The notes: generated by a model from the letters alone, not told the origin. Positions 6,958-15,259 are shown, counted from the stretch's first letter. The stretch is 23,312 bases of DNA from Cytophaga sp051961495 (GCF_051961495.1 NZ_JBQCDF010000254.1:1-23312); one strand, 5' to 3'. Translations and numbers: made by a program.

Positions 6958-8715
6958 CTATTCTCCTGCTATTTTCTCTCCGATTTTATTTATTGAATAA
7001 GAATTTTTGCCATTGTTTACGATGTAAACGTTACTGTTCTCCGGATCCTGTTTGATCCAAACAGCTTTAACCAACTTCGTTTCAACGCCATCCTGGTTCA
7101 GCAGACACCATTTTTTTGCACGCTGAACCGGCACAGGCATTACATCTGTCGTATCCATGGACGTATAGAATTGCGTGGATACAGCTGTACCATCTGTGCG
7201 TAATAATGACCATAATCCATTTTTACGAACCTTGATATGATTGGGCTGTGCCAGAATGATCTCTTCGTATTCGGATGCTAAAATCCGTTTGCCGGATGCA
7301 TTCAGCAAACCTTTTTTACCATTTTCAGTTACGATGTAAAACGATAATATACCTAAACGGTTTGTTTCAACAGCCGTGTAAAGCGGCTCCAAAATATACT
7401 TCCCTGCACTATTAATGACTCCTGCTTTTCCGCCTTGCGTTACAGCAGCTGTGCCGTTTACAAATGCTCCGGCTTCGTTAAAACCTATATCAAATTTTAT
7501 AGCTTGTGTTTTGCCGTTGTAGTAATACCACTTGTCTTTTTGTTTAACCCGGATGGCTGAAACAGAATCACCGAGGCTTATCAGTTGAAAAGTTTTAGTT
7601 GTAAACACAGAAGTTGTCAGTGGTAATAAAAGATCCTGCTGCGCATTATTTTTCTGATCGGCATGCGCCGGCGTTTCTCCTACATAATATTCATTAAAGG
7701 CAGATGGGAAGATGGTTGCATACACAGGTTTAACAATAAATGAATCCTTAAAATCAATCATTCCATATAAACCATTTTCTTTTACAACCGCTGAACCATT
7801 TGCAAAATCGGTAGCTTCTATATATTTCGGCTTGATGTATACTTTACCTTTCACAGAAGCAAAGCCATACAGGTTATTTTTTTTCACACGGAAATAACCA
7901 TTCTTATACGGAGCTATCTGCTGGTATTCCACTGGTAGTATCACGCTCCCGCTTAGGTCCAGCAAGCCATACTGGTTGTTCAGCTTCGCAATCAGGATAT
8001 CTGTTTTGAATACATCCAGTGAATCATACATTGGATTCTGCGTTACTTTACCAACGTTATTAAAGATCCCCCATTTGCCATCCTGGTTGAAAATAATATC
8101 TCGTGGTGAGATTTTCTTTACATTTTCAATATTCGGCTCAAGCAGGAAGCCTCCGTTCACATGGTTCACCACGCCCAGCTTGCCATCCTTCTGGATCAAT
8201 GAACAGTTGGGCGACAATACCTGCGCCACTGTGTACTGAGGAGTGATGATAAACTTCGTGTTATCTTCATCAAACAAACCCCATACCCCATTCTTCTTTA
8301 CCCAGGTCAATTCAGCACCATGTATGGCATACATATCCGTATACTGATGGGCAATTACAGTGCGTCCTTTATCATCAATCAATCCCCAAAGACCGTCTTT
8401 TGAAGCCCAGGCTTTATTGTAACGGAAGTTCAGAATCTTTTCGTACTGCACCGGCACGATCAGGTTGCCATTACAATCCAACACGCCACACAGGTTTCCT
8501 TTCTGAACAATTGCTTTACTGCTGCTGTATGGTGATACTTTCGTAAAGATTGGCTCAATCACCATCATGCCCATGATATCTGCATATCCCCAGGCCTTTT
8601 TTTCTTTGTCATAAAAAGGGAATAAATCTTCCGGACAACTATTTCCCTGCTGTGCCTGAAGCTGAACAGACAATAAAATCAGGAGAATACAAAGTGTTCT
8701 GTGAATCAATTTCAT
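6958..8715 (-). CDS. Exported WG-repeat protein
   Basis: 585 residues. A signal peptide (MKLIHRTLCILLILLSVQLQAQ) ends at about residue 22. The rest is about a dozen copies of a 35-50 residue WG repeat, each with a core such as KDGLWGLIDDKG followed by a strand and a Y-containing hinge. Examples include KKAWGYADIMG, KNGVWGLFDED, QDGKWGIFNNVG and ENGLYGMIDFKD. Later copies are degenerate: the Trp is replaced by Tyr, Ala or Lys, and in two copies the Gly is lost (KNGLWSLLRTDG, AKKWCLLNQDG). There is no lipobox and no T9SS tail, so it is probably periplasmic. WG repeats are widespread in Bacteroidota with no agreed biochemical role; protein-protein scaffolding is a guess. It sits between mpg and the cyclophilin gene on one strand, with gaps of 83 and 57 bp. 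Confidence 0.88.
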   Translation of the reverse strand: MKLIHRTLCILLILLSVQLQAQQGNSCPEDLFPFYDKEKKAWGYADIMGMMVIEPIFTKVSPYSSSKAIVQKGNLCGVLDCNGNLIVPVQYEKILNFRYNKAWASKDGLWGLIDDKGRTVIAHQYTDMYAIHGAELTWVKKNGVWGLFDEDNTKFIITPQYTVAQVLSPNCSLIQKDGKLGVVNHVNGGFLLEPNIENVKKISPRDIIFNQDGKWGIFNNVGKVTQNPMYDSLDVFKTDILIAKLNNQYGLLDLSGSVILPVEYQQIAPYKNGYFRVKKNNLYGFASVKGKVYIKPKYIEATDFANGSAVVKENGLYGMIDFKDSFIVKPVYATIFPSAFNEYYVGETPAHADQKNNAQQDLLLPLTTSVFTTKTFQLISLGDSVSAIRVKQKDKWYYYNGKTQAIKFDIGFNEAGAFVNGTAAVTQGGKAGVINSAGKYILEPLYTAVETNRLGILSFYIVTENGKKGLLNASGKRILASEYEEIILAQPNHIKVRKNGLWSLLRTDGTAVSTQFYTSMDTTDVMPVPVQRAKKWCLLNQDGVETKLVKAVWIKQDPENSNVYIVNNGKNSYSINKIGEKIAGE

Positions 8716-8798
8716 ATGTTTATTCTGTAATCGTGCTTACTGTAATTAATAATGCAGAATCGCAATTTGGTTATAATATATCAATATCTTATCGGGTT

Positions 8799-9395
8799 TT
8801 AGATTTTACTTACCCACTTATTACCTTCAATATAATAACGCCAGGGTTTATCTTTATACTCTGCCGCATAGTCAATACCTACACGTGTAGTGGCCTGAAT
8901 AGCCGGAACAGCAATATTCCGGTCTTCCACCCAAACCGTATTGCCAAGCAGGGAAATTTTATTGTGTAATTTGGTTATACCCAATGCCTGTGCCAACGCC
9001 CCGGGTCCGGTTGTCAGTGTCTTATCAACTTTTTGTTTCTTCCGGCGCTGCAGCATGTAATCAATGCCTTCCAGCGGTTCAACTGATCGTATCAATATTG
9101 CATGTGGAATTTCTTCCACGTTCGTAACAATATTAAATAAATGATGTATACCGTAACACAAGTATACATACCCTATTCCGCCGGTATTATAAAATGCATC
9201 TGTTCTGGGCGTACGTTTATTATTGAACGCATGTGATGCTTTATCTTCCGGGGCCATGTATGCTTCCGTTTCTGTGATTATTCCTGATGTTACTTTTCCA
9301 TCAATAGCTGTTACCAGCACTTTACCCAATAGGTCTTTACTGATCTGTAATACATCTGCACGTGTATAAAAAGAAGCTTGTAACTTAGAATGCAT
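8799..9395 (-). CDS. mpg: 3-methyladenine (alkyladenine) DNA glycosylase, AAG/MPG family
   Basis: 198 residues, the usual size for a bacterial AAG-family enzyme. It removes alkylated purines such as 3-methyladenine, starting base excision repair. The catalytic cluster is intact: E44 and Y46 in ETEAY (human E125 and Y127), H55 in EDKASHAF (H136), and N88 in YGIHHLFNI (N169). Other family landmarks are YVYLCYG, AILIRSVEP, TTGPGALAQALGI and the C-terminal RVGIDYAAEYKDKPWRYY. This is the human-type fold, not the AlkA or Tag type. It stands alone on the minus strand and is divergent from a beta-barrel gene. No helix-loop-helix fusion or extra domain is present. Confidence 0.94.
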   Translation of the reverse strand: MHSKLQASFYTRADVLQISKDLLGKVLVTAIDGKVTSGIITETEAYMAPEDKASHAFNNKRTPRTDAFYNTGGIGYVYLCYGIHHLFNIVTNVEEIPHAILIRSVEPLEGIDYMLQRRKKQKVDKTLTTGPGALAQALGITKLHNKISLLGNTVWVEDRNIAVPAIQATTRVGIDYAAEYKDKPWRYYIEGNKWVSKI

Positions 9396-9464
9396 GAAGT
9401 AATGAAATACAATAGGTTGTATTCGCTGTTTTTTTTAATCTTACGGTAATATGATCAACGAATG

Positions 9465-9472
9465 TAAATTTG
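9465..9472 (+). promoter_or_regulatory. Possible -7 box (TAAATTTG) for the 9561 barrel gene
   Basis: TAAATTTG matches TAnnTTTG and would give a leader of about 80 nt to the ATG at 9561. The -33 region is not convincing. The surrounding stretch 9396-9560 is very AT-rich and otherwise unmarked. Confidence 0.3.
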
Positions 9473-9560
9473 ATTAATTAAGGATTTTAATGTTATATTT
9501 ATAATATAAATTTAACCATTATTACTTTAAGAATTAAGTAATTAAAATATACAATATCTT

Positions 9561-10247
9561 ATGTTAACGTCCGGCTATTTTTTAAAACCAGCATTTGTTT
9601 TAAGCATGATCTTCTTATCTGCGACAAAATTATTTGCTCAATCTGAAGAAGGAATTGATTCTAAAAAGAATTCATTGAAAATTTCTCCTCAGCATTTCTT
9701 CACTTCAACTTTCCTGATGTCCTATGAGCGCTACCTGGGCAATGGAACAACCTTCCAATTATCCGGCGGAATCCTCGCAGCTGAGAAAGATAATTCAAAC
9801 TCATATTACGATTATAATCAAGGTGTCTATGTCAACTCCAAAGCTAAAGACAAAGCAAACGGAGGAATGGTTGAAGGTATCCTGAAATTTTATTTCATCA
9901 AGGGACAGTATACAATGAGCGGATTATATGCAGGTCCTTACGGAAAATATTCCAACAATCGTTTTCATATCAATTCAACCGCATATGTAAATAACGTTAC
10001 TGTGCTGAATCCTATTGATTACAGAATTGAAAGCTATGAAGGGGGTGCTGTAATCGGCTATCAGGTAATTATAAAAAATGCATTTGTGATGGACATGTTT
10101 GTTGGTGGCGGTATTAAGTCATCTACCAATACATCTCCTGCTACGTACAATACGGATAATTCAGACCCAACATTCTTTATCCTTGAATCTCAGGATACCA
10201 ATGGTATCATCCCAAGAGCTGGTTTCCGTTTAGGATTTTCATTCTGA
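9561..10247 (+). CDS. Small outer-membrane beta-barrel protein
   Basis: 228 residues. The signal peptide spans about 1-26 (ending SATKLFAQ). The mature part has roughly eight amphipathic strands with alternating aromatic residues, and the chain ends in GFRLGFSF, whose terminal Phe is the usual barrel-assembly signal. Strands such as FLMSYERYLGN, MVEGILKFYF and GGAVIGYQVII are typical of OmpW/OmpA-like barrels of Bacteroidota. I cannot assign a ligand. The stop codon (10245-10247) is separated by a single base from the stop of the convergent BtuG-like gene. That adjacency to the B12 operon is suggestive, but the gene lies on the opposite strand and is not under the riboswitch. Confidence 0.8.
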   Translation: MLTSGYFLKPAFVLSMIFLSATKLFAQSEEGIDSKKNSLKISPQHFFTSTFLMSYERYLGNGTTFQLSGGILAAEKDNSNSYYDYNQGVYVNSKAKDKANGGMVEGILKFYFIKGQYTMSGLYAGPYGKYSNNRFHINSTAYVNNVTVLNPIDYRIESYEGGAVIGYQVIIKNAFVMDMFVGGGIKSSTNTSPATYNTDNSDPTFFILESQDTNGIIPRAGFRLGFSF

Positions 10248-10248
10248 T

Positions 10249-11274
10249 CTATTTTACCAGCATATAACCACTGATTAAACCTGCCTTGAAAGACCATTTC
10301 AGGGCATTGTTTTTTGAATAAACATAGATTTGAGAACGTTGGGAGAAGTCTCCTGCATCACTCACAATAATATCACCCGTATTTTGGTTAATTGCCAAAC
10401 CATAAAAATTATTTCCGGCAGAGGATATTGCAACTTGCTTTGAACTGCCGGTGATTGTTGTATTCAACTTGTATACATCTCCATCGATCCAATAAAGGCA
10501 TTTATCAGCCGGATTAAAATTTAATTTCGAAGCATAGCTTGAATAGTCTGCGGCAAAAATCGTGCGTTCAATACCTCTGTTTACCGGATCCATGCAAATC
10601 ATTGCCGGTAAAATAGATTTATCTTTATTCCCATCGCACAATATCCAGAGTTTGTTGTTCGCATCCAGGGTTATGGATGAGCTTCCAAAACCAATATCAA
10701 TGCTATCTCTAAGCAGGCTTGTTCTGGTATCAATCAGATACAGGTAACGACTCGCCGGACTTGTAACGTATAAGGTATCCTTAAACACGAGTAATTCTTC
10801 CGTCCAGTAATTAATAGAGATTTTCTTTTCAATCGTTGCTGTAAGGGTATTTAAAACCGAAACCCCTTTTCCATACAAATCTGAGATATAGCCTTTGTTG
10901 TTTGAAGCGAAAGCAATATAACGTGGTGAAGTGAGGCCACCGATTGTTTTCGTATTTACAAAATCATCATTCAATACTTCAATTTTACCGGAATTATTTA
11001 CCACCAGGTAAAACTGATTGTTGAAATAGTTAAGCGATTGACATACGTCACCGGCTTGTCTGGTATTTTTCAGAAAAAATAAATCCTGTGTAACCTGATT
11101 GGTTAGTGTATCAAAGAAACTGACACCGCCATTGCCCGACATGAAATTGCCTTCATTGACAACATAGATTCCTGTATTGTGCAGATCCGGTAAAGGATCA
11201 GTGTCCTTTACCGGTGGTTTGCACGAATAACATACAGTAATCAGAATAACAAAACAACAGATTCTACGAAGCAT
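10249..11274 (-). CDS. btuG: BtuG-like beta-propeller surface lipoprotein
   Basis: 341 residues. The N-terminus MLRRICCFVILITVCYSCK is a lipoprotein signal with the acylated Cys most likely at 18, although the -3 residue is Cys instead of Leu, so the lipobox is loose. The rest is a YncE/DUF5074-type beta-propeller of repeated strands: TGIYVVNEGNF, GGVSFFD, FYLVVNNSGKIEVL, GLTSPRYIAF, NKGYISDLYGKGVSVL and more. BtuG of gut Bacteroides is a propeller lipoprotein that binds B12 very tightly and lids the BtuB receptor (established in that group). Here the gene is third in an operon after a cobalamin riboswitch and a TonB receptor, which fits that role well. Its ATG overlaps the preceding TGA by one base, implying translational coupling. 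The assignment is family plus context; cobalamin contacts cannot be verified by eye. Confidence 0.72.
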   Translation of the reverse strand: MLRRICCFVILITVCYSCKPPVKDTDPLPDLHNTGIYVVNEGNFMSGNGGVSFFDTLTNQVTQDLFFLKNTRQAGDVCQSLNYFNNQFYLVVNNSGKIEVLNDDFVNTKTIGGLTSPRYIAFASNNKGYISDLYGKGVSVLNTLTATIEKKISINYWTEELLVFKDTLYVTSPASRYLYLIDTRTSLLRDSIDIGFGSSSITLDANNKLWILCDGNKDKSILPAMICMDPVNRGIERTIFAADYSSYASKLNFNPADKCLYWIDGDVYKLNTTITGSSKQVAISSAGNNFYGLAINQNTGDIIVSDAGDFSQRSQIYVYSKNNALKWSFKAGLISGYMLVK

Positions 11275-12890
11275 CAGTCAATTTTAACAATTTTTTGTGT
11301 ATTGTTTCCAACGCGAACAAAATAAATACCATTTGTCCATGCAGAGGCATCAACTGTACTTGTTGCTGTTACAGGTTGACTGATCAATGCAGCACCTTGT
11401 GCATCAAAGACTGTAACTGTTTCTCCCAGGAATGATTGGTTCAATAAAGTCATTTTAAATGCACCTGAAGATGGGTTCGGATAAATAGCGAATAATGGTT
11501 CAGATGCATAAGAAACAGACGTTGCCAGGTCATTCTGGTTAATCACGCCAACAGCGTCCAGGTCAAAGCCACCAGAAGCAAATTCTGTTGTATAAGGATC
11601 ATTTACCGGGTTCCCTAAAGAATCTCTTGTTGCATAAGCCGGATCAATAGAGCCAATTACATCGATAATCTTCACGTGTGTGATATTATTTACATCAAGC
11701 AGCGGATTATTTTTCAGTTCTTCCAGATCAAATGGAGTTCCGTAACTAGCCACATATTTACCTGCTAAATTGTAAAGCAAAGCCGCATCCAATGCACCAA
11801 AGCTGGCTGTTTGCACGGCTGCATTTGTTTTTGATATTGATGGAAAACGAACATAATGCACACCATCAGAACTCACTTCAACAAATGCCAGTTCCAGAAA
11901 CTGATTCGTACCAATATCAAATCCATTTTCAAACACGGCAAAATCAGGGCCTGCGCCATTCTTGACCGGTGCAGGGAATTCCAGGATTGCCGTTCCGTTA
12001 TCACCTAAAGATACAACACCATTCGCGCCCGCCTTTAATGTTCCATCCGTATCTGCGCCAACAGAAGCCAGCGCACCGGCAGTTGCTATATTCTGATAAC
12101 CGCGTGTAACAGTACATGCATTAGCCCATGATTTAAACAAAGCATCGTCTTTTGATAAAGCCTCTGTACTTCCGTTTACTACAGCAACATCATATAAAGG
12201 TTCATTGAAATGATCGATGGCAAAATAATCAGGAGTATTCATTCCCCAGCTGCCGTTATCAGTTGATGTTAAAAGGAAGATCAAACTATCTACTACACCT
12301 AACGGACGCAAGTCTACCCAACGCCAGGTATCCAAAATGTAATCTTTAGAATTATCTGCAAATGTATAATCTGCTAATTTAATCTTAACCGTATCTGAAA
12401 TAACCGCTTTGTTTCTGTAACCGGTTATTGCCAGCTGTAAATAATCCGGATCGTTACCTGTTGAACCACCAAAGGCTTTAGAAAACTGCGAACCACTTTT
12501 CATGTCAAGTGCCGTATAGGTTGTATTAGCCACATAAAAACCTGTTACCGGAACAATCTTTGCATCATTCTGCAATTCAATCACACTTAAACTCTTTCCG
12601 ATGGCAAACTGTTTGGACTTGCCCACTCCGCTTCCTGTATAAACACTATACTGATTGGTATACCCGGGTGTGGTAACATCTGTGTGATTTGAATATGCAA
12701 AACCTGTCGCCCACCAACCCGTGTTAATGTTCTGGAAGTATGCATCGCCATTTGTAAATCCTCCTGAGCCATCGTCCCCGATCCAATAACCGCTGCCGTC
12801 AAGCGTTAGATCATCAAACGTAGATGTGGTTTGTGAAAACCCGGTTAAAGCCTGAGCTAAAATTAATAAACTAGTAAACAGTTTTTTCAT
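11274..12890 (-). CDS. Secreted DUF4465-type protein with T9SS tail in the B12 operon
   Basis: 538 residues. The signal peptide MKKLFTSLLILAQALTGFSQ is followed by a DUF4465-like domain (about 24-235), recognisable from TFDDLTLDGSGYWIGDD, GDAYFQN and WATGFAYSNHTD, then TNQYSVYTGSG. A second domain (about 245-455) contains LGDNGTAILEFPAPVKNGAG, DFAVFENGF, ELAFVEVSSDG and GGFDLDAVGVIN, a pattern I know from uncharacterised surface proteins. The last about 75 residues (IYPNPSSGAFKMTL...GIYFVRVGNNTQKIVKI) are a type A T9SS sorting domain, so the protein should be exported and surface-anchored or released. It sits 8 bp after the TonB receptor gene and overlaps the propeller gene by one base. By position it is a corrinoid-capture protein, perhaps related to the B12-binding BtuH proteins; I could not confirm that relation. 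Confidence 0.78.
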   Translation of the reverse strand: MKKLFTSLLILAQALTGFSQTTSTFDDLTLDGSGYWIGDDGSGGFTNGDAYFQNINTGWWATGFAYSNHTDVTTPGYTNQYSVYTGSGVGKSKQFAIGKSLSVIELQNDAKIVPVTGFYVANTTYTALDMKSGSQFSKAFGGSTGNDPDYLQLAITGYRNKAVISDTVKIKLADYTFADNSKDYILDTWRWVDLRPLGVVDSLIFLLTSTDNGSWGMNTPDYFAIDHFNEPLYDVAVVNGSTEALSKDDALFKSWANACTVTRGYQNIATAGALASVGADTDGTLKAGANGVVSLGDNGTAILEFPAPVKNGAGPDFAVFENGFDIGTNQFLELAFVEVSSDGVHYVRFPSISKTNAAVQTASFGALDAALLYNLAGKYVASYGTPFDLEELKNNPLLDVNNITHVKIIDVIGSIDPAYATRDSLGNPVNDPYTTEFASGGFDLDAVGVINQNDLATSVSYASEPLFAIYPNPSSGAFKMTLLNQSFLGETVTVFDAQGAALISQPVTATSTVDASAWTNGIYFVRVGNNTQKIVKID

Positions 12891-12898
12891 GTTTGTAT

Positions 12899-14806
12899 TT
12901 AATTGAATGTATAGGAAATTGTTAGTTGGTAATTGCGCATGGGCATTGGCCTGCTCGCTACTACCTGATAGGTTTTATTAAAGATGTTATTGACACGTGC
13001 ATTTATTGCCAGCTGCGATTTTACCTTAGGCAAACGAATGCGAATGAGCATGTAGGCATCAAACAAATGATAGGGATTTAAATAATCTGAATTGTCTGAT
13101 GTTGTAAAGCTCCAGGAAGTGTAGTTATATATGATTCCGGCTTCGGCATTTTTACGCTGTACAGCTGCTGTCAGGGAGTTTTTATACAGAGGCACATAGA
13201 TCAGTTGTTTACCGCTTCTTGAATCGTTGCCGGAGAGGTCTGATTCGTTGGTTGATTTTGTATAAGCAAAAGTATTTTTTACACGAACAGAATAACCTGA
13301 TGTTGTATACGAAAACACTGATTCCAGTTCAATACCTCTTGACCATACACGCTGTATATTGTCTGGTGTCCAGATACCCGCGTTGGGAGTCCAGAGAATC
13401 CAGTCAACTATCGTCCTGGTATAAGCGGTGATATCCTGATATAAACCAATACGGTTAAGCTTTTTTTCAAACGTAATACCTCCTTCATATCCCCAACCGT
13501 GTTCAGGCTTTAACGAAGCATTCCCGCCGGGATTCCAGTACAGATCATTCAAAGAAGGGATCCGATAATTATACGAGGCCAATGCATGCAGTTTCATAAA
13601 ACCAAATATCTGGTAATCCACGCCCACTGAAGGCGTCAGCGGAATCCAGCTAGTGCTCCACTCCTTGCGGATGGAAGGAACAATATTGATCTTCTTTGAA
13701 AGGACACTGATGTTGGATGATATAAAGAATGCCAGTTTATTCTGAGAGGCGGTGTGCTGACTGAAGTTGTCAGATATTGCATTTTGTAAGATTGCCTGCG
13801 TGCCGGCCAGAACGTTTATATTGTTCGTTATTTTATATCTGTATTCCAGTTCAGCCTGGATCAAAGAACTATTGATGACAGAATGTATAGCAGCAGTGTC
13901 GGATTCATATTTCATTTTATCCGTCTGCAATCCTATTTTACTCTGTATAACACTTCTTTTATATGCATGCATCCATTGAAGGCCTTGTTTCCAGTTTCTA
14001 TCGTATTGTACCGCATCCGAAAAAGGTGCATTCGTTGTACCAGGCAAATCACGGTTCATCTGCTGATACCAGCACCAATATTTCAGTGTATGATTTTTCA
14101 ATCTGAAACTATAATCCATATAGATTCCTTTTTGAAACTGAGCGGCATGATCCAACATTTGCTTTTCTCCGTTTACATAATATGGCATGGAATTATCCAC
14201 CTGCTTATAATATGCAGAAACATACAGTTGTTTCGTAGAATCTCCGATACGTGCTGATAATACAGGCAATACAGACCCATAGCTGCCCAGTTGAAAGCTT
14301 GCACCGAATGTTTTACGGTTAACAAAATTCTGGTCACTCGATAAATGAATACTGCCGCCAATAGCGCCGCTTCCCATGAGCGAAACCTGGGAACCATACT
14401 GCAGCTGCATATTATTGAATAGAAAAGATGGTACGGTAGAATAATCAAGCTGGCCGGTGGTAGGGCTGTTCATGATCATTCCGTTCATGGTAGTCTGGGT
14501 TTGTGAAGCAGAACCTCCGCGAAGAGAAATACTGGCAAGCGAAGACATTCCGTAGGATTTAATATAAACAGCCGACTGGTTGGTTAAAACATCAGCTAAA
14601 GAGCCGGGGTTATTGGTTAAATAGGCCGAGTCAATACGCATGAATTTACTGCCGGCAGAAAAGTCTTTATACCGATAGCTTTCAATTTCGATCAGCGCCA
14701 TTTCATAAACAGAGTCTGAACGGATCTGTGCAAATAGGTATTGGCTGCTTGTTAGAATAACTAACAGCAGTGTCATACGGAAAATAAATTGCGTAACAAT
14801 GTGCAT
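12899..14806 (-). CDS. btuB: TonB-dependent outer-membrane receptor, BtuB-like
   Basis: 635 residues from the ATG at 14806. The codon before it (TTG, 14809) is in frame but needless. The signal peptide ends near SSQYLFAQ. A plug domain follows (about 45-150) with NPGSLADVLTNQSAVYIKSYG, ISLRGGSASQTQTTMNG and GSGAIGGSIHL. The remainder is a 22-strand barrel of normal BtuB size, with late motifs such as LNDLYWNPGGNASLKPEHGWG and NARVNNIFNKTYQ, ending YQLTISYTFN. It lacks the carboxypeptidase-like N-terminal extension of SusC receptors, and no SusD gene follows, so it is not a polysaccharide locus. The cobalamin riboswitch directly upstream identifies the likely cargo as vitamin B12 or another corrinoid. 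Energised by TonB-ExbBD, genes not in the window. Confidence 0.88.
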   Translation of the reverse strand: MHIVTQFIFRMTLLLVILTSSQYLFAQIRSDSVYEMALIEIESYRYKDFSAGSKFMRIDSAYLTNNPGSLADVLTNQSAVYIKSYGMSSLASISLRGGSASQTQTTMNGMIMNSPTTGQLDYSTVPSFLFNNMQLQYGSQVSLMGSGAIGGSIHLSSDQNFVNRKTFGASFQLGSYGSVLPVLSARIGDSTKQLYVSAYYKQVDNSMPYYVNGEKQMLDHAAQFQKGIYMDYSFRLKNHTLKYWCWYQQMNRDLPGTTNAPFSDAVQYDRNWKQGLQWMHAYKRSVIQSKIGLQTDKMKYESDTAAIHSVINSSLIQAELEYRYKITNNINVLAGTQAILQNAISDNFSQHTASQNKLAFFISSNISVLSKKINIVPSIRKEWSTSWIPLTPSVGVDYQIFGFMKLHALASYNYRIPSLNDLYWNPGGNASLKPEHGWGYEGGITFEKKLNRIGLYQDITAYTRTIVDWILWTPNAGIWTPDNIQRVWSRGIELESVFSYTTSGYSVRVKNTFAYTKSTNESDLSGNDSRSGKQLIYVPLYKNSLTAAVQRKNAEAGIIYNYTSWSFTTSDNSDYLNPYHLFDAYMLIRIRLPKVKSQLAINARVNNIFNKTYQVVASRPMPMRNYQLTISYTFN

Positions 14807-14808
14807 CA

Positions 14809-14826
14809 AATGATCTTTAAATCATT
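14809..14826 (-). promoter_or_regulatory. Hairpin beside the btuB start, candidate expression platform
   Basis: AATGAT (14809-14814) pairs with ATCATT (14821-14826) around a 6-nt loop, ending 2 nt upstream of the ATG at 14806. It would cover the ribosome-binding region, so translational control by the riboswitch is plausible. No U-tract terminator was found between the aptamer and the gene, which favours translation over termination. The stem is short and the switch pairing with the aptamer is not identified. The stretch 14827-14930 holds no other feature I can support. Confidence 0.4.
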
Positions 14827-14930
14827 CGGGCTTGGAGATCCAGGAAGATAAATGCAAGAGCACAATAGAGGAACTACTATGCCGGAGACTTACCCGCTAG
14901 CCTTTTCACCGAAAGCTTCGAATATCTTGA

Positions 14931-15099
14931 TACTGGCAGGTCTTCTGACTTACTCGTTGTATTTACCTTCCCGTCCAGATAACTATCCGGACAGTGGCGA
15001 AATCAAATACAACCTATTATGAGCTTACAGCAGCGGGAACTGTTCCGGACTTACACCGAATTCCCTTTTAATTATTTCAAACGTTGAAATAAACCGGTA
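14931..15099 (-). ncRNA. Cobalamin riboswitch aptamer
   Basis: Read on the minus strand, the conserved core elements appear in order: GGGAATTCGGTGTAAGTCC, then GGAACAGTTCCCGCTGCTGT, then GCCACTG (14992-14998 on the plus strand), then GGGAAGG, and finally GAGTAAGTCAGAAGACCTGCC. The last of these is the classic B12-box half of the aptamer. A weak P1 helix forms between TACCGG (15094-15099) and CCAGTA (14931-14936) with one mismatch. Binding of adenosyl- or other cobalamin should lower expression of the downstream btuB-like operon. An accessory 7-bp hairpin (15074-15090) sits in the 5' part. Elements and spacing are close enough to the family that I regard this as certain. Confidence 0.96.
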
Positions 15100-15105
15100 A
15101 CGGAA

Positions 15106-15113
15106 CAAAGGTA
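15106..15113 (-). promoter_or_regulatory. Possible -7 box (TACCTTTG) of the B12 operon
   Basis: On the minus strand the box reads TACCTTTG, a TAnnTTTG match placed 6 bp before the first base of the aptamer's P1 helix, so transcription would begin right at the riboswitch. The -33 element is not clear in the AT-rich repeat just upstream. Confidence 0.5.
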
Positions 15114-15128
15114 GGGAAATAATTTATA

Positions 15129-15152
15129 ATTATGAATTATAAATTATGAATT
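15129..15152. repeat. AT-rich repeat, left arm of an inverted pair
   Basis: ATTATGAATTAT followed by AAATTATGAATT. The same 24 bases occur in inverted orientation at 15260-15290, where a 7-base insertion (GAGTTAT on the minus strand) separates the two halves. The arms flank the rpe terminator. Confidence 0.7.
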
Positions 15153-15177
15153 GGTTTACTATTAGCTATTCTTATAT

Positions 15178-15219
15178 AAGATAAATGCCATCCCTGTAAG
15201 TGAGATGGCATTTTATCTT
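15178..15219 (-). terminator. Intrinsic terminator of rpe and its cluster
   Basis: 15178-15192 (AAGATAA-ATGCCATC) pairs with 15204-15219 with one bulged base, enclosing an 11-nt loop. The T-rich flank lies on the minus-strand exit side. It is located about 65 bp after the rpe stop, between the two arms of the AT-rich inverted repeat. Confidence 0.75.
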
Positions 15220-15259
15220 TATTATATGATTTAGAAAATTATTATGCATATGAATTACG

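Noticed and set aside
13883..14257. Plus-strand open frame of 124 codons within the btuB-like receptor gene.
   Set aside because: It lies wholly antisense to a well-supported gene, and its product is a Cys/Ile-rich composition with no recognisable domain or start context.
12899..14806. SusC-like polysaccharide utilisation receptor.
   Set aside because: No N-terminal carboxypeptidase-like domain, size near 635 residues, no SusD partner, and a cobalamin riboswitch directly upstream.
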